Origin: Agapanthus africanus
Lineage: Eukaryota > Streptophyta > Magnoliopsida > Asparagales > Amaryllidaceae
Direction of reading: 5' to 3'
DNA: 64,000 bases
Assembly: GCA_030015575.1 (NCBI GenBank)
Contig: CM057338.1
Location: 775,881,864-775,945,863 of the forward strand
This document shows, one piece after another, positions 34,101-46,309 of this stretch. A program made the translations under genes and the position numbers. The notes under the pieces were generated by a model. It saw nothing but the letters and a program-made list of their open reading frames with translations. It had not been told where the DNA came from and made no database searches. Numbering within the stretch: position 1 is the first letter of the stretch; each line of letters opens with the position of its first letter.

Positions 34101-35116
34101 GCACCGTTCGCAACTCTGAGGGTCATATCACCTGCCTTCAAAACTCTACGCTTTCTCAACGCCTGCAAAGAATTATAGATATGAGATCCTGATCCGGTAT
34201 CCAATACCCAGGAAGTAGAGTTTATTGATAGACAGTTTTCAATAACATACACACCTGAAGCTGAAGCTGCAACTCGCTTCAAATCCTGTGTTCTGGCTTT
34301 CCAAGCCTTGCAATCCTGTTTCCAGTGACCACTTTTGTGACAGTAGAAGCATTCTTCCTTCCCCACCAGCTTTCCCGCTACCTTTGTTGCTTTTCCTTTT
34401 CCCTTCGTATCCACTTTACTGACACCGCCTCTTGGTTTGGCGGGGGCTTTCTTCTTCTTGCCCTTGGCTTTCGCCCTGGACCTAGAAGAGGAAGATCCTC
34501 CTACAAACAAAGTGGATGTCTCCCTACCCTTCTGTAGGGTGCCCTCAGTAATCCTCAACATGTTCAGAAGTTCGGAAAGTTCAACCTCCTTTCCTTGCAT
34601 GTTGAAGTTAAGAATGAACTGGGCGTAAGTGGAAGGAAGGGGCTGGAGAATCAAATCAGTATAGAGTTCATTCTCCAACGTGGTCCCAAGGTCCGCGAGC
34701 TCCTCAATGTAGCCAATCATCTTAAGCACGTGTTCCGCTACCGATGATCCGATGGCCAATCTTGCCGAAAAAAGCTTCTTCGACACTTCGTATCTTGCGA
34801 TACGAGACTGCTCTCCATACAGTTCTTTTGTATGGAGAAATATGGACTCTAGGTCCATATTCTCGTGCCTCCTCTGATGTTCGTTGTCCATCGAGGCTAG
34901 CACGAGGCATCTGGCCCTCGCGCAATCTATCTCCCATGTCTTACGGATTTCTACATCCGCGACGCTGGAGGTGGGACCTGGGACAGGGGGAGCTTTGGTG
35001 GTAAGTACATACCCCAACTTGTCATAAGTGATAGCCATCTTGACATTCCTGAGCCAATCTTTGTAGTTTGGCCCTGTCAGTTTATTTTTATCTAATAATA
35101 ACTTAAGTCCGGTCAT
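31166..35116 (-). pseudogene. gag-pol: Full-length Gag-Pol of B with two TAG stops
   Basis: One frame of 1317 codons, including the terminal stop, holds the whole polyprotein. Gag carries a canonical CCHC knuckle at residues 256-269. Protease Asp is at about 306 (DTGSGSH). Integrase, RT (YVDD near 32140) and RNase H follow. Two in-frame TAG codons interrupt it: codon 626 (33239-33241, in integrase) and codon 1218 (31463-31465, in RNase H). Both replace a Trp present in A, and the first is still Trp in the left B unit. There is no frameshift. Gag plus protease could still be produced. The complete knuckle makes B a possible past Gag donor for A; that is inference. Confidence 0.92.
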
Positions 35117-35614
35117 CTTGAATGGTCGCTGCAATTAGGAGAGAGAAAAGAAACACTTTAGCATGATGCTCTTGCAAGTTTAGAGTGGTTTTTAATTTGT
35201 CTAAACTGGATGGCTCCCACTGTCTCTCGAATCCCTTCTCAAACCGTAAAGAAAGGATTAGTCAGGATTACTCTCACCGTACAATACTTGCTTAACCGTT
35301 CTGCCAGGCCAGTGTCGGTACTTCGAGGGAGGTTTTCCAACGCTTTCGCGAAGTTCCTTAATTAAGTAACCCCTTTTCCCTGTGGGCGTAGCCCCGCTAA
35401 CACCTTTCTAGGCACCTACTAGGTTTATAGCATTGATCGTTAAGTGAGAGTTTTCCCGAGGAGTAGCATATACTCACAGTAGGATCGGGATCCAAATATC
35501 ATCGCGTGATAAAACCGAAGGAATCCTACCAGAATCATCACACTCCAAATGGTATGCAAGGCTAGCAAGTTTCAGTACTTATGAAACTCCCGATGTGGAT
35601 TTTTGCCCCATGCT

Positions 35615-35824
35615 CTTATGACCTTGACTTTGGCCAAAATATCATAAGTCACATGTCAAGTTCTACCCGTCATTCTCCTGGTTAATTTGGACCCACCCGT
35701 ACCTACCCTTGACTTTGGCCAAAATGGCAGCACGACTGTCCCAAATCAACGCATCTATCTATGCTGCACATGAATACCCAAACGCTACCAATCACTATGC
35801 CTTGACTTTGGCCAAAATACATAG
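35615..35824 (-). ncRNA. Three tandem stem-loops in the B leader (right unit)
   Basis: Identical in arms and loops to 27544-27753: CTTATGA/TCATAAG, the SL2 stem, and CTATG/CATAG. Confidence 0.7.
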
Positions 35825-36933
35825 CTTGAATACTTTTGACCATTCATGTGGAATGACGGAGGGCTACGAATGGTTTTGGCGAAATCGTGAACGTAGTGAA
35901 CTTGATATAATCGATGGAACGAGATAGCTTTTAAAAGGAGTGGTTCAAGCTCCGCGTTTAAAAGTTTAGTTTTGAAAAGAACCGAGCGGTTTTCAAAGTG
36001 TTCCAATCGACTTTTACTTGGTTTATTTTCTTGCATTAGTTCTTTTAATGCGTCCCATCAATTAATCCTACCATTGCAGAAAACAACCAAAATATGACGT
36101 ACGCTTATGCCATTCGCATTCGCCACGGGGCCCTGTCATCACCCGTTAGGTTACTTAACTAACGACAGAGCGGGGGCTGGGCTAGCGCGGCTGTAAAACA
36201 TAAGCAACGCCTAAATAGTTATTATATATATATAGCAATGATAGACATTACAGATCACAGATGAATACATTGGATATACTAGGAATCCGCAATGCGTTCG
36301 AGCCTGCAACGTAAAGCGGATTACACGGTCGCGGTGAATAGCCAATACCCCACCCAAGACCCCTACGGGTGCGGCAAACTACCCGCCAAGCACCCGAAGC
36401 GAAGCAACCTCCCTCACCACCGTAAGTAGGCCACTCGGCACTTCGAGATACCCGGTAGTTTGTGCACCCCCTCCATGGGTTTATCCTAGGAGCAAAAACA
36501 GTAAAAAGAATTATACAATGACGGCTACAACCCCGACCCGGTTGTGCGGCCATACAAATAATATTATTACATCAATTTACATGTTACAAATGAATGAAAG
36601 AAAAATAACGCTCATCTCACATCCACCCCGGCTATTCACCCGCGACAATCCAATCCATTCATATCCACAAACCAATAACAATCACAGATCACAGAGATGT
36701 ATAACCCCGACTAATCGACTTATAGCGATTAGCCGACGTTCAATACATACAAGCATCACAGATATAACCGATATAGTTAAAGTGTAGTGAAGTTCCGAAA
36801 AAATACGGATTTATAGGCCCCCAAAAGTAAATTTTAGTTCTGGAAAATCTGGGCACATATAACATATCCTAAAAATCACAAAACCAACACAGAAACACAC
36901 TGCACCAAAATCGAGGCAGAGAGGAGACAAGAC

Positions 36934-36983
36934 GGCCGCGGATGCGCGGCGCAATAGCTTCCTATTGCCGCGGATCCGCGGCC
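36934..36983 (-). ncRNA. GC-rich leader hairpin of B (right unit)
   Basis: Identical to 28863-28912: outer GGCCGCGGAT/ATCCGCGGCC, inner GCAATAG/CTATTGC. Confidence 0.7.
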
Positions 36984-37191
36984 ATTTGGTCGACTCTCTG
37001 TCTCGTTTTTGGTGGTGTTCTTAACAAAACCCTGAGATAATTTTTGGTATATAACAAATTTTATTTTGACCAGAAAAAAAATTAACAGAAACTTAGGGTT
37101 TTGCGAGTTTGGTTTTTCGATTTTCCGGTTTCGAAACTTCGTTACACTTAACTACTTAGCTAGTTTATGTTTAGTTAGTCTCTGATACCAC

Positions 37192-39224
37192 TGTAAGTCC
37201 ACGTTGCCCACCCCGGTGCTTACGGGGAGGCGGAAAACATAATAAAAATTGGATTTTTTATCAACTATAGGCAACATGGACCAAGCTTTAAAGATCTTTG
37301 CTAAACATAAACTTGCTAAAGCAAACTACAAAGTAGCTAAGTGATGGAAAGGTTATACCTTGAGCTCAAAGTCCTTCTCTCCTTGCTCCTTGGAATGGTA
37401 GAAAGAGGTCACCTTGCTTGTCTTCTCCCGTCAAAGAAGGATCCACCCGAAAGCCTCGACCTTTAGCTTCAACTCCAAGCTAGGAGTAACTAGAGTGCAA
37501 GAAATGCTAAGACTTGAACCCTAGAAGAGAGTAGAGAAGATCAAGTGAGGGTTTTTCTCAAGCTTTTTGTTTCTCAACACATGAGAGGGAGAGAGCTTGA
37601 GGGAGAGGATGAGCAAGAGAGAGAAATGATATGAGAGAATGAGAAATAATTGAGCCATTCTCACTAATATGTGTGAATAATTTTAATTGAATAATTAGCT
37701 TGAAAATTGTCATGGTAAATCATGACATGACCATTATCATTTCAATTTTGCAAAGATCAAAGAGCATCTTCCAAAAGAAATGATGATGGTTAAAGTGTCA
37801 ACCTAGGTCAACAAGTCAATGAAGTCAAAAGGTCAACAACAACAACCATGCACAATTATTAAGCTAATTATCAATTAACTATAATACACACATAAGCAAT
37901 AGGGTTAATAAAATGACAATAGCCATTAACCCTAAACAAGGTCCTCTCCCCCAATCTCAAGCAACTGTGCATACGCACCCGCATTCGTGATCCGAGGAAC
38001 ACGAATACACTGAGAAAAACCAATCTCATATCATATACTAGGATCCGGCTTAAACCAAAGCCCGCTAGTATAAACTGTCCGGACAGCAAACGTGCACAAG
38101 TGCGCGGATGCGAACGAACCCTGTCGCAAAACCATGCGACCTCTACTCATTTTGCCTAAAGGCGAATAGCTCTCTGTGTGGGACTCTAAAGACTCGACAC
38201 TACGCTGGCAGTGGGTTTAACCACAGACCGCAAGCGGCACTAGCTGTGCGTAACGGTCCCCAGGTAGATGTCGATAAGAAGACTGACGAGGTGAACCCCA
38301 TCTGCACTCCTACTGAGCCTGTATGTGACATTCTCCGTACAGTCCGGTCTGTTCGTCTGATACATCGCATGGCGGGCCTAGGGGGGCGGTGAACGTCAGT
38401 CCCCTAATAGCGGTACAAGTCGTGTCGGAGTGTAGCCCAGAACACCCTGAGATAACACTGGAAACCTACCAGTATATCTCGCTTGCCCTGGCCAGGGACT
38501 ACTCGTGTAATGGCTCTCCTGGACACAGCGCGATGTCAACCCCCAATACCGGGAGAGACGAATCCTGTCTAACCGTCACTGCCTCCAAGTGCTTCTGGAC
38601 TGCACCCAAAAACTACCTGTTTGCACGACTCCTTTGAGCCGTGGTAGGGTAGTAATCAAAGTGCAGTGGGAACACACTCGAGGCGAAGTGACAGTGTCAA
38701 GTCAGCGGACTAAGCTGTACTCATGTCACCTGGGAACTGATAACTGACGATAGGTATATTACCAACCAACAGTTCCCGACGAGTCCTGTCCAGTGTACTC
38801 GTAACCTAACGAGCACCCGTATACTATCTCAAGTACGACGTACTGACGGCTGTGGGACAGACCGTCTCCCTCACTGGGATGAGAAGCGCATACGCCAGTC
38901 TACTCCGGAGTATCGATGCCCTTTCTCGATAGTCCAACGACTAGGGACCTGTATAAAGATGTGCTTATAGATCACCCAGCTCCCACGAGTGCGAGCGCCA
39001 TCACAACGCTGGTAATCAAGCAAAGATCCTAAGGGCTCTACTAATATGTATACCAGCAATATGCTAAAAGAAACACATGCACATATTAAAGCAGAGACAA
39101 ACCAAGTAGCATACTACCATTTCGAGCAAGATTGTATATACAACTGTGAATATCCCAAGCTTCCATTAAGTAATATACAAACTAGTATGATACAGTAATG
39201 GCCTCTAGGGCATATACACTAACA
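37192..39224 (-). repeat. 5' LTR of B (2033 bp)
   Basis: TG...CA termini; two single-base insertions and about ten substitutions separate it from the central LTR. Immediately right is C polymerase sequence starting 'gtatc', the expected but unconfirmed target site. Confidence 0.92.
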
Positions 39225-42200
39225 GTATCTCATACCTAGCATCCCGAATAATTTCTCAAACTGTATCTGGGGAATGGCCTTCGTGAGTGGATCCGCAGTG
39301 TTGTCCTTCGTATCAACTCTCCTGTCCTCGTTCTCCCGGCAATCAACTATCTCCCTGATCAGGTGATACCGCCTCAGAATGTCTGGACTTCTGATGGGAC
39401 CTGGGTTCCTTGGCCAAAGCCACAGCTCTATTGTTATCGCAATACAAAGGTATTGGATGCTCAACGGACCGAACCACACCAAGTTCCGTGATGTACTTCT
39501 TTATCCAGACAGCCTCTTTGGCAGCATCGTTGGCAGCGATGTATTCAGCCTCCATCGTCGAGTCTGCAACGGTATCCTGTTTGGAACTCTTCCAACACAC
39601 CACCCCTCCATTGAGGGTAAAGACAATCCCGAGTGCGACTTAGAGTCGTCCTTATCACTTTGGAAGCTCGAATCGGTAAAGGACTCCAACTGGAGTTCTC
39701 CGTTACCATACACCAAGAACATCTCCTTAGTTCTTATCAAGTACTTGAGAATGTTCTTCACAGCTATCCAGTGACTCTCTCTAGGATCTGCTTGATACCG
39801 ACTCACTACACTTACTAAGTATGCTACATCGGGTTTGGTACATAGAATCGCATACACGATAGAGCCTACTGCCGAAGCTTAGGGTATCCCTTGCGTGCGA
39901 GCTCTTTCCAAATCAGTCTTGGGAGACATCTCTTTGGAAAGAGTGAGTCCAGAGATCGTGGGTAGGTTCCCACGCTTGGATTCTTCCATACTAAACCTCT
40001 TTAGTATGGTGTCAATGCACCTGGATTAGGACAATCCCAGTATCCATTTAGATCTATCTCTATAGATCATAATTCCCAATATGCAGGAGGCATCACCTAG
40101 ATCTTTCATTGAGAATCTTTGTGATAAGAAGAGCTTGACTGATTGCAGCATAGGAACATCATTTCCTATCAAGAGTATGTCATCGACATACAATACGAGA
40201 AAGACAACCTTACTCTCTGCAACTTTCTTATAAATACAAGGTTCATCTACGTTTTTGATGAAGTCAAACTCTTTGACTACAACATCAAAGCAGATGTTCC
40301 AACTCCGCGATGCTTGCTTTAACCCATAGATGGATTTAAGCAGTTTGCACACTTTTCCGCTGCTCCCACTATTTACGAAGCCCTCTGGCTGAGTCATGTA
40401 CACGCACTCTTCTAAATAACCATTTAGAAAGGCTGTCTTAACATCCATTTGCCAGATTTCGTAGTCATGGTATGCAGCAATGGCAAGTAAGATCCGGATG
40501 GACTTAAGCATAGCCACTGGAGAAAAGGTTTCGTCATAATCCACACCTGGTCGTTGACGAAAACCCTTTGCAACAAGTCTAGCTTTGAAAGTCTCAACTT
40601 TTCCGTCTACACCAATTTTCTTCTTAAAGATCCACTTGCTCCCAATGGGTTTTACCTCTTCAGGAGCATTTTCTAAAGTCCATACTTTGTTGGTGTACAT
40701 GGATTCCATCTCAGATCGCATTGCATCCAGCCATTTCACAGAGTCTCCACTCATGATGGCCTGCTCGAAACTAGTCGGGTCATCATCTTCCATGATGCAA
40801 TCCTCGCTCCTACCATCAATGAGAAAACCGTAGTATCTCTCAGGTGGATGAGAAACCCTTCCAGATCGACGGAGAGGCTGGGGTTCGTCTGGAACTACTG
40901 AATCTTCTGGTTCCAATAAATCATCAGTTGTAGTTTGTGGTGCTGGAACCTCTTCCAGCTCTACCTCTTTGCCACTAATTTCTTTTGCAAGAAATTCCTT
41001 GTTTAAAAAGGTGGCATATTGAGAAACAAACACTTTTTGTTTCTCAGCGTGGTAGAAAATATATCCTTGAGAATTCTTTGGATATCCCACAAACTTGCAA
41101 AGAACTGATCGTGCCTCGAGTTTGTCCGGATTTTGCCTTTTTACATAGGCCGGACAACCCCATATCTTAAATCTTTTAAAATATGGTCTCATTCCCCTCC
41201 ACATCTCATATGGGGTTGAAGGCACTGATTTAGATGGAACTTGATTTAATAGGTATGCCGCTGTTTCAAGCGCATAACCCCAAAAGGAAATAGGTAACTC
41301 AGCGGTGCTCATCATAGAGCGCACCATATCTAATAGGGTGCGATTCCTCCTTTCCGATATACCATTGTGCTGTGGTGTATAAGGAGGAGTAAGCTGAGAA
41401 AGAATCCCATTCTCTTTTAGATAGTCTAGAAACTCATTACTCAAGTATTCTCCTCCTCGATCAGATCGAAGGATCTTAATACTTTTGCCCGTTTGGTTCT
41501 CTACTTCGTTCTTATATTCCATGAATTTCTCAAAAGGTTCAGACTTGTGTTTCATCAGGAATACATGTCCGTATCTAGAGAGATCGTCAGTGAATGTAAT
41601 AAAGTAGGAAGAACCGTTCTTAGCATGTATAGACATGGGACCGCATACATCACTATGTATCAGTCCTAAGAGTTCCACAACTCTTTCTCCGTATCCACTA
41701 AACGGAGTTTTGGTCATTTTGCCTTTGAGACATGAATGGCAAGTATCATAAGATGATAATTCGAATGGATTCAAATATCCATCCTTATGTAACTTAGCTT
41801 GCCGTGTCGCATTGATATGACCAAGTCTACAATACCACAAGAAGGATTCGTTCATTTCTGAACTCTTCCTCTTGTGTGTGTTTTGTATATTAAGGACTGT
41901 ATTTTGATTGAGAACGTATATGCCATTATGTAACGAGCCTGATCCAATCAACTTTTGATTCAGGAATATGTTCATAACATTATCCTGTACCACAAAATTA
42001 TATCCTTCTTTACTTAATAAAGAAACTGATATAATGTTGCACATCATGTTCGGTATATAATAGCACTCGTTCAGAATCAATGTATTACTACTTGGTAATA
42101 CAGGGTGATATTCGCCAACTGCTTTGGCTGCAATACTTGCACCATTCCCTACTTGAACGGAATGATCACCTTTTCCCAGTTCTCTACCTTTACGTAGCCC

Positions 42201-42476
42201 ACGTAACAATTTACATATGTGGGATCCCGATCCGGTATCCAATACCTAGGACGCAGGGTGAACTGAGAAACAGTTCTCAATAACTAACACACCCGAAGAA
42301 GATGCATCAACATACTTGTTCTTTGTTTGGGCGGCATGAGAATCCAGATATTGTCCTATTCCCTGCTCAGTCTTATAACACTTATAAGAAAGAACGGGAC
42401 CAACGTTCTCCTGCTCAGTATAATAAGCGGCTTCAATCAATACATCCATATTACTATCTTGATTAAGTCCTGACAT
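39225..42476 (-). pseudogene. gag-pol: Broken gag-pol of C with vestigial Gag
   Basis: ATG at 42476 opens a Gag remnant of only about 80 residues. It has no CCHC knuckle and leads straight into the protease region, where a TAG replaces the conserved Trp before VLDTGSGSH. Protease, integrase (HHCC, DDE) and RT follow in one 738-codon frame to 40026, where CAA has become TAA. Another TAA (Tyr codon) lies near 39880. Two small frameshifts, near 39628 and 39380, break RNase H. The last residues resemble LTKAIPQIQFEKLFGMLG, and the B LTR then cuts the gene. It is not functional. Confidence 0.9.
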
Positions 42477-42481
42477 GGTCG

Positions 42482-42512
42482 CTATCTGGAGAGAGAGAGA
42501 AGGAAACACTTT
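42482..42512 (-). promoter_or_regulatory. Splice-acceptor-like tract before gag (C)
   Basis: The minus strand reads 'gtttccttctctctctctcc' then 'agatag' then 'cgacc', directly before ATG. It is the counterpart of the tracts in A, B and F. Confidence 0.4.
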
Positions 42513-42919
42513 AGCGTATGCTCTTGCAAGATTAGATTGGTTATTATCTTATCTAATCAGGATATCTCCCACTGTTTTTATCAAATCTTCCTTCAAACCC
42601 TAAAAGGTAAGATTAGCCGGGATTAATCACACCCTACAATTTCTTCAATCTTTCAGCCAGATCAGTGTTGGTACTTGAGGGAGGTTACCCGTGCTTTCGC
42701 ACGGACCTAATTAAAATAAACCTCGTCTTCCCAGAGGCTTAACCCCGTTAACACCTTTCTAGACACCTACTTGATCGGCTAATTGTCCTGTGTAAAATTC
42801 TTCCAGGAGTAACTCTTACTCGCAGTGGGTATCGGGATCCAACTATCTCATAGGAGGTATGCAATCTCATTGCAAATTTCAACACTTGAAATTCCCGATA
42901 ATGCTTTTACCCCTAGCAA

Positions 42920-43125
42920 CTCATGACCTTAACATGGTCAACAAATCATAAGCGCTAGCCAACTTCAACCCGTCATTTCCCGATTGAATTAAACCCACTC
43001 ATACGACCCTTAACATGGTCAACAAAGTTGTACGACTATCCTAATCCAATCACATCACATGTTTTAGCTGATAAGTACTAATTAGCTACCACACACTACG
43101 CCTTAACATGGTCAACAAACGTAGT
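42920..43125 (-). ncRNA. Three tandem stem-loops in the C leader
   Basis: Loop 'ccttaacatggtcaacaaa' occurs three times exactly (42927, 43008, 43101). Arms are CTCATGA/TCATAAG (one G.U in the transcript), CATACGAC/GTTGTACG (7 of 8 pairs) and ACTACG/CGTAGT (43095-43125, perfect). The inner stem TTGAC/GTTAA uses a G.U where the other elements have G-C or A-U. Confidence 0.7.
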
Positions 43126-43256
43126 ACGAATACTAAGTAGTATTTATCTGAAATGACGGAGGGCTACGCAGGTTTTTCAGAAAACCATGAGCGTAATGAA
43201 CTTGATATCGTTGTAGAAACAAGTGATTTTTGAAAGGGAGTGTTTTTGAGGCTTTT

Positions 43257-43490
43257 CCGGTTTCGCTAAAGAGGTCACTCCCGGTGAAGGGATCTCGGCT
43301 CTTTCCTCATCGAATAAGGTGCAGGGTATATCATATATACCGCTGTGCAAAGCAAAACTATTTAAGCTGTCAAAAACTAAACCGTGAGTTTGTAGCATCT
43401 GCCAGTTTTGCTAAAGAGGTCACTCCCGGTGAAGGGATCTCGACTTTTTCCTTATCGAATAAGGTGCAGGGTATATCATATATACCGCTA
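43257..43490 (-). repeat. Paired leader repeat of C
   Basis: Two copies of 'ctaaagaggtcactcccggt' + 'gaagggatctcg' + 'tcgaataaggtgcagggtat' + 'atcatatataccgct-tgca' are about 158 bp apart. They are the inverted counterpart of the doubled blocks in D and F. Confidence 0.8.
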
Positions 43491-44888
43491 TGCAAAGCAA
43501 GAACTGTAGCTACCCTTTTTATAAAGTTTTGATTCTACAACATCTTTTAGGTTTCTTTTCTTTTATTAATCTCATTAATAAAATCCCATCAATTAATGCT
43601 TCCTAAGCATCACAGAAGAAACGAAAGCAGTAATTTTTATATATCAACATATATATATAGTATAAGCATTCATCTCAGGAAGTTATATGATCTCATCACA
43701 GAATATTGCAGCAGAAGATAACATATGAAATATTGGATATACTAGGACGTTCGTGTTTTATATCTAGCCTGTATAAAATACGGATTCCACGGTCGCGATG
43801 AATAGCCAAACCCACATCCCTAGACCCCTACGACAGCGGCAAGTAACACTGCCAATTCTAGGGTTAGGAGACCCGGTCTCGACTCCTCGAGATGGCCTCC
43901 CACTGGACCCTAGAACCCGGTTACTTGTGCTCCCCTCTTTGGGTCTACCTAATGCGGAAAAGTAAATAATATACAATGGTGACATCAACCTCATCCCGAA
44001 AGTGCCCCAATAAAAGAATATTACATACAAATGAATTTTACATGAATAAAAATAAAAAACCTCATCTCACATAAAACCCCCGGCTATTCAGAACACGGCG
44101 ATCCAATAGAACATATCACAGCAACACATAATATCTCATATCATCAACGTAAGCAAGTATGCGTATCCCGATTGTCGTTGATGTATAGCAACGAAGCCGG
44201 CGATACCCCACATACTACGCTTACGGTCACAGAAAAGAATGTGTAAAACTACAACATTTGGAATCCACATTCACTTTAGACATCGTAAATCCGAAATATC
44301 ACATACTTCGCATTTCATGCCTAACTATTTGAATTCCACATATTGTATCACATTCTAGATAAATAGACAATATTAAACTTTCCGATCGAATAATCAAATA
44401 CCCAAGATTTCCTAAATAGCTCAACACTTGAGTGGAGTTCAAAAAATCCCAGAATATGTCACAGTACCAATGGTCCAGCCGTAGAAGGGTCAAACAAACG
44501 CCTCACATGTGGCAACGCCGTACTGCTCCAAACCCTATGGTTTAGAGGCGGTTCAGACGGTCACATAATCGAGTTAAGGTTTGTGTTCTTCTAGAGGGTC
44601 CACCACGTTACTTGCACGTTTTTCCGAAAGATTTAAACTCAAGAAAAATTCAACACTTGAAAGTTTTTCGTGCCGGGAAAAAGTGAGTTAATGATATCCG
44701 TTCGAACATTTTAACAGTTTCTAAAAATATCCGGAAAACAAAACGAAATTAAACTTTCCGATCGAATCAACGATTACAAAAAATCCCCAGAGAACTCAAC
44801 ACTTGAGCAAGATTAAAAATACCCAGAATCATGTACAAGTACCTACGGATGTACTGTGCTAAAAATTTAACCCTAATTCTACTGTGCT

Positions 44889-44935
44889 GCCGCGGAACCG
44901 CCGCGCAAGGCATGGTATTGCCGCGGATCCGCGGC
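44889..44935 (-). ncRNA. GC-rich leader hairpin of C
   Basis: GCCGCGGA (44889) pairs with TCCGCGGC (44928), with an inner GCAA/TTGC stem. It is about 200 nt from the LTR/PBS junction. The inner part is less regular than in A and B. Confidence 0.55.
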
Positions 44936-45124
44936 GCTTTAGTGGAATTTTGGTGTCGTTTTTCACAGTAACTCTTAAAATTCCCTGCTAATTTTATTGA
45001 GTATTTTTAATGCAGAAAAAAATCACATTTTTACAAAATTTCCAGAGAGGGGGTCAAGTTCGATGTTTCGGGGTTCGATCGGGGTTTTAACTTCGTATAC
45101 ACGTCACCTAATGCTCTAGCTAGG

Positions 45125-45136
45125 CGCTGATATCAC
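45125..45136 (-). other. Degenerate primer-binding site of C
   Basis: The minus strand reads GTGATATCAGCG beside the LTR terminus CCCTACA. Compared with TGGTATCAGAGC it has several changes, consistent with an old copy. Confidence 0.6.
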
Positions 45137-45840
45137 TGTAGGGTTCCTAGGCACTCATACAAGGGTCTATAAGGCATCAACCATGTCCGATTTAAAATTT
45201 AGACGTGCCGAACAACCCAAAGCTAGGATCTTTGCTAGATAATTAGGGTTAAACATGCAAGTAAACAACTTTACAACTAAGAGAGAGGGATTACAACCTT
45301 TGTAGTCCGCTCCTTCGCTTCATAAGCTCCGAGTAGAAGTCCCTTCGCCGCGATCCATGATTTTCCGGACTCAAGAGAGGCTCCACAACCCAAACGATCC
45401 ATGCTTGCTTGAAGTCTTCCTTTTCAAAGATGATCTACCTTGAAGTTCCTTTAACTCAAGCTCTTTCTCACTAATGAGGTGAACACCCTAATATAATTGG
45501 TTAGATTAGATGAGGATGATAAAGTATGATTTATACTCTCTTTTATTATCAAATTCTCACACTAATTCATCACAAATCTCAAAGCTAGAAAGCTTTGCAA
45601 GGAAGAAGAAGAAGAAGATGAATGAATAATCCTTTTGTGATGAATAATGAAAATGATATATCATTACAAATCCAACCATGGTCAAAGATGATAAGGCTAA
45701 CCAATGTAGAGACTTAACTAGGGTTAAGGGTGTGGTTTGGGTCAAAGAAATATCTAGCAAAATATCAACCATAATATCTTTGCTAGAAACAAAGTAAAAC
45801 CTTCTAGAAGCATCTTGAAAGAGCTAACCCAAATCAAACC
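45137..45840 (-). repeat. Partial 5' LTR of C
   Basis: It starts (plus strand) TGTAGGGTTCCTAGGCACTC and runs 704 bp to the insertion point of E. The rest presumably lies right of the window, beyond E. No gene is present. Confidence 0.7.
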
Positions 45841-46309
45841 TGTAGGGTGTTTTTCGTCACCCCATTGAGATAGGAATACGTGCGCGCTTGTCAGGCGAAT
45901 TACAGATTCCCCCTGCCTAGGGTAGGCCGGGGTTTAATGATCGTGGGGATCCGAATCTCCGGCGGCTGCGGACTAAGCTGCCGTTAATTACCCCTCGCCT
46001 TTGGAGCGAGGGAACCTCCAATTGACGGGTTAAACTGGTCATGCGAACTCAATGTACAGTGTGCGTGTGATGTGTTTTGAAAGGGGGTTTTGAATATGTC
46101 GGGAGCCACGCAGAGTTTTTACGGGGTTCCCGCTACCCGGATAGCGGGCTGGGGGTCAAGGGGGCTAGCAGCCCCCTTGCGGAGGGAGAGTGTTGTAGAG
46201 TGTTGTAGAGTATGTGTATGTGTACATATGTATACATATGTATATATATACATGTATATATATATAAAGGGGGGGAAAAGACATCCAAAGGATGCGTGGG
46301 GCCAACGCT

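Larger units (their letters stand above)
35117..37178 (-). other. Structured leader of B (right unit)
   Basis: This is an almost identical copy of 27046-29107 at +8071. It has the pyrimidine tract at 35129-35161, stem-loops at 35615-35648, about 35697-35734 and 35795-35824, and the GC-rich hairpin at 36934-36983. The primer site TGGTATCAGAGA lies at 37179-37190. Confidence 0.75.
24999..39224 (-). mobile_element. Copia B tandem array (two internals, two LTRs)
   Basis: In plus order: truncated internal 24999-29120, LTR 29121-31151, full internal 31152-37191, LTR 37192-39224. The two internals align at a constant offset of 8071 bp with only about ten differences over 4.1 kb. The two LTRs differ by about a dozen positions. 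Each internal has its own primer site next to an LTR, so this is a tandem repeat of one element sharing a central LTR. Unequal recombination between LTRs is the likely origin. The 3' LTR and RT/RNase H of the left unit were removed at 24999. On the right, the LTR abuts element C at 39225. Confidence 0.92.
42477..45124 (-). other. Structured leader of C
   Basis: In transcript order it has the GC-rich hairpin (44889-44935), the TTATTAAT/ATTAATAA hairpin (43563-43581) next to GATGGGA, a doubled approximately 85-bp repeat (43257-43490), three stem-loops (42920-43125), and a pyrimidine tract ending in ATAG at 42482 followed by CGACC and the gag ATG. No coding region is seen. Confidence 0.7.
39225..45840 (-). 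mobile_element. Copia element C, truncated at both ends
   Basis: A minus-strand copia element with the 3' end (last Pol codons, purine tract, 3' LTR) missing at the B junction and most of the 5' LTR cut by element E at 45841. The preserved parts are pol 39225-42242, a rudimentary gag to 42476, the leader to 45136 and 704 bp of 5' LTR. Pol differs from A and B throughout, so C is a separate subfamily. The number of disabling mutations suggests it is older. Confidence 0.88.

Noticed and set aside
24999..39224. B tandem as a sequence-assembly duplication
   Set aside because: The copies differ at scattered sites, including a unique stop codon and LTR indels, so they are not the same sequence assembled twice. 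Long reads would settle it.
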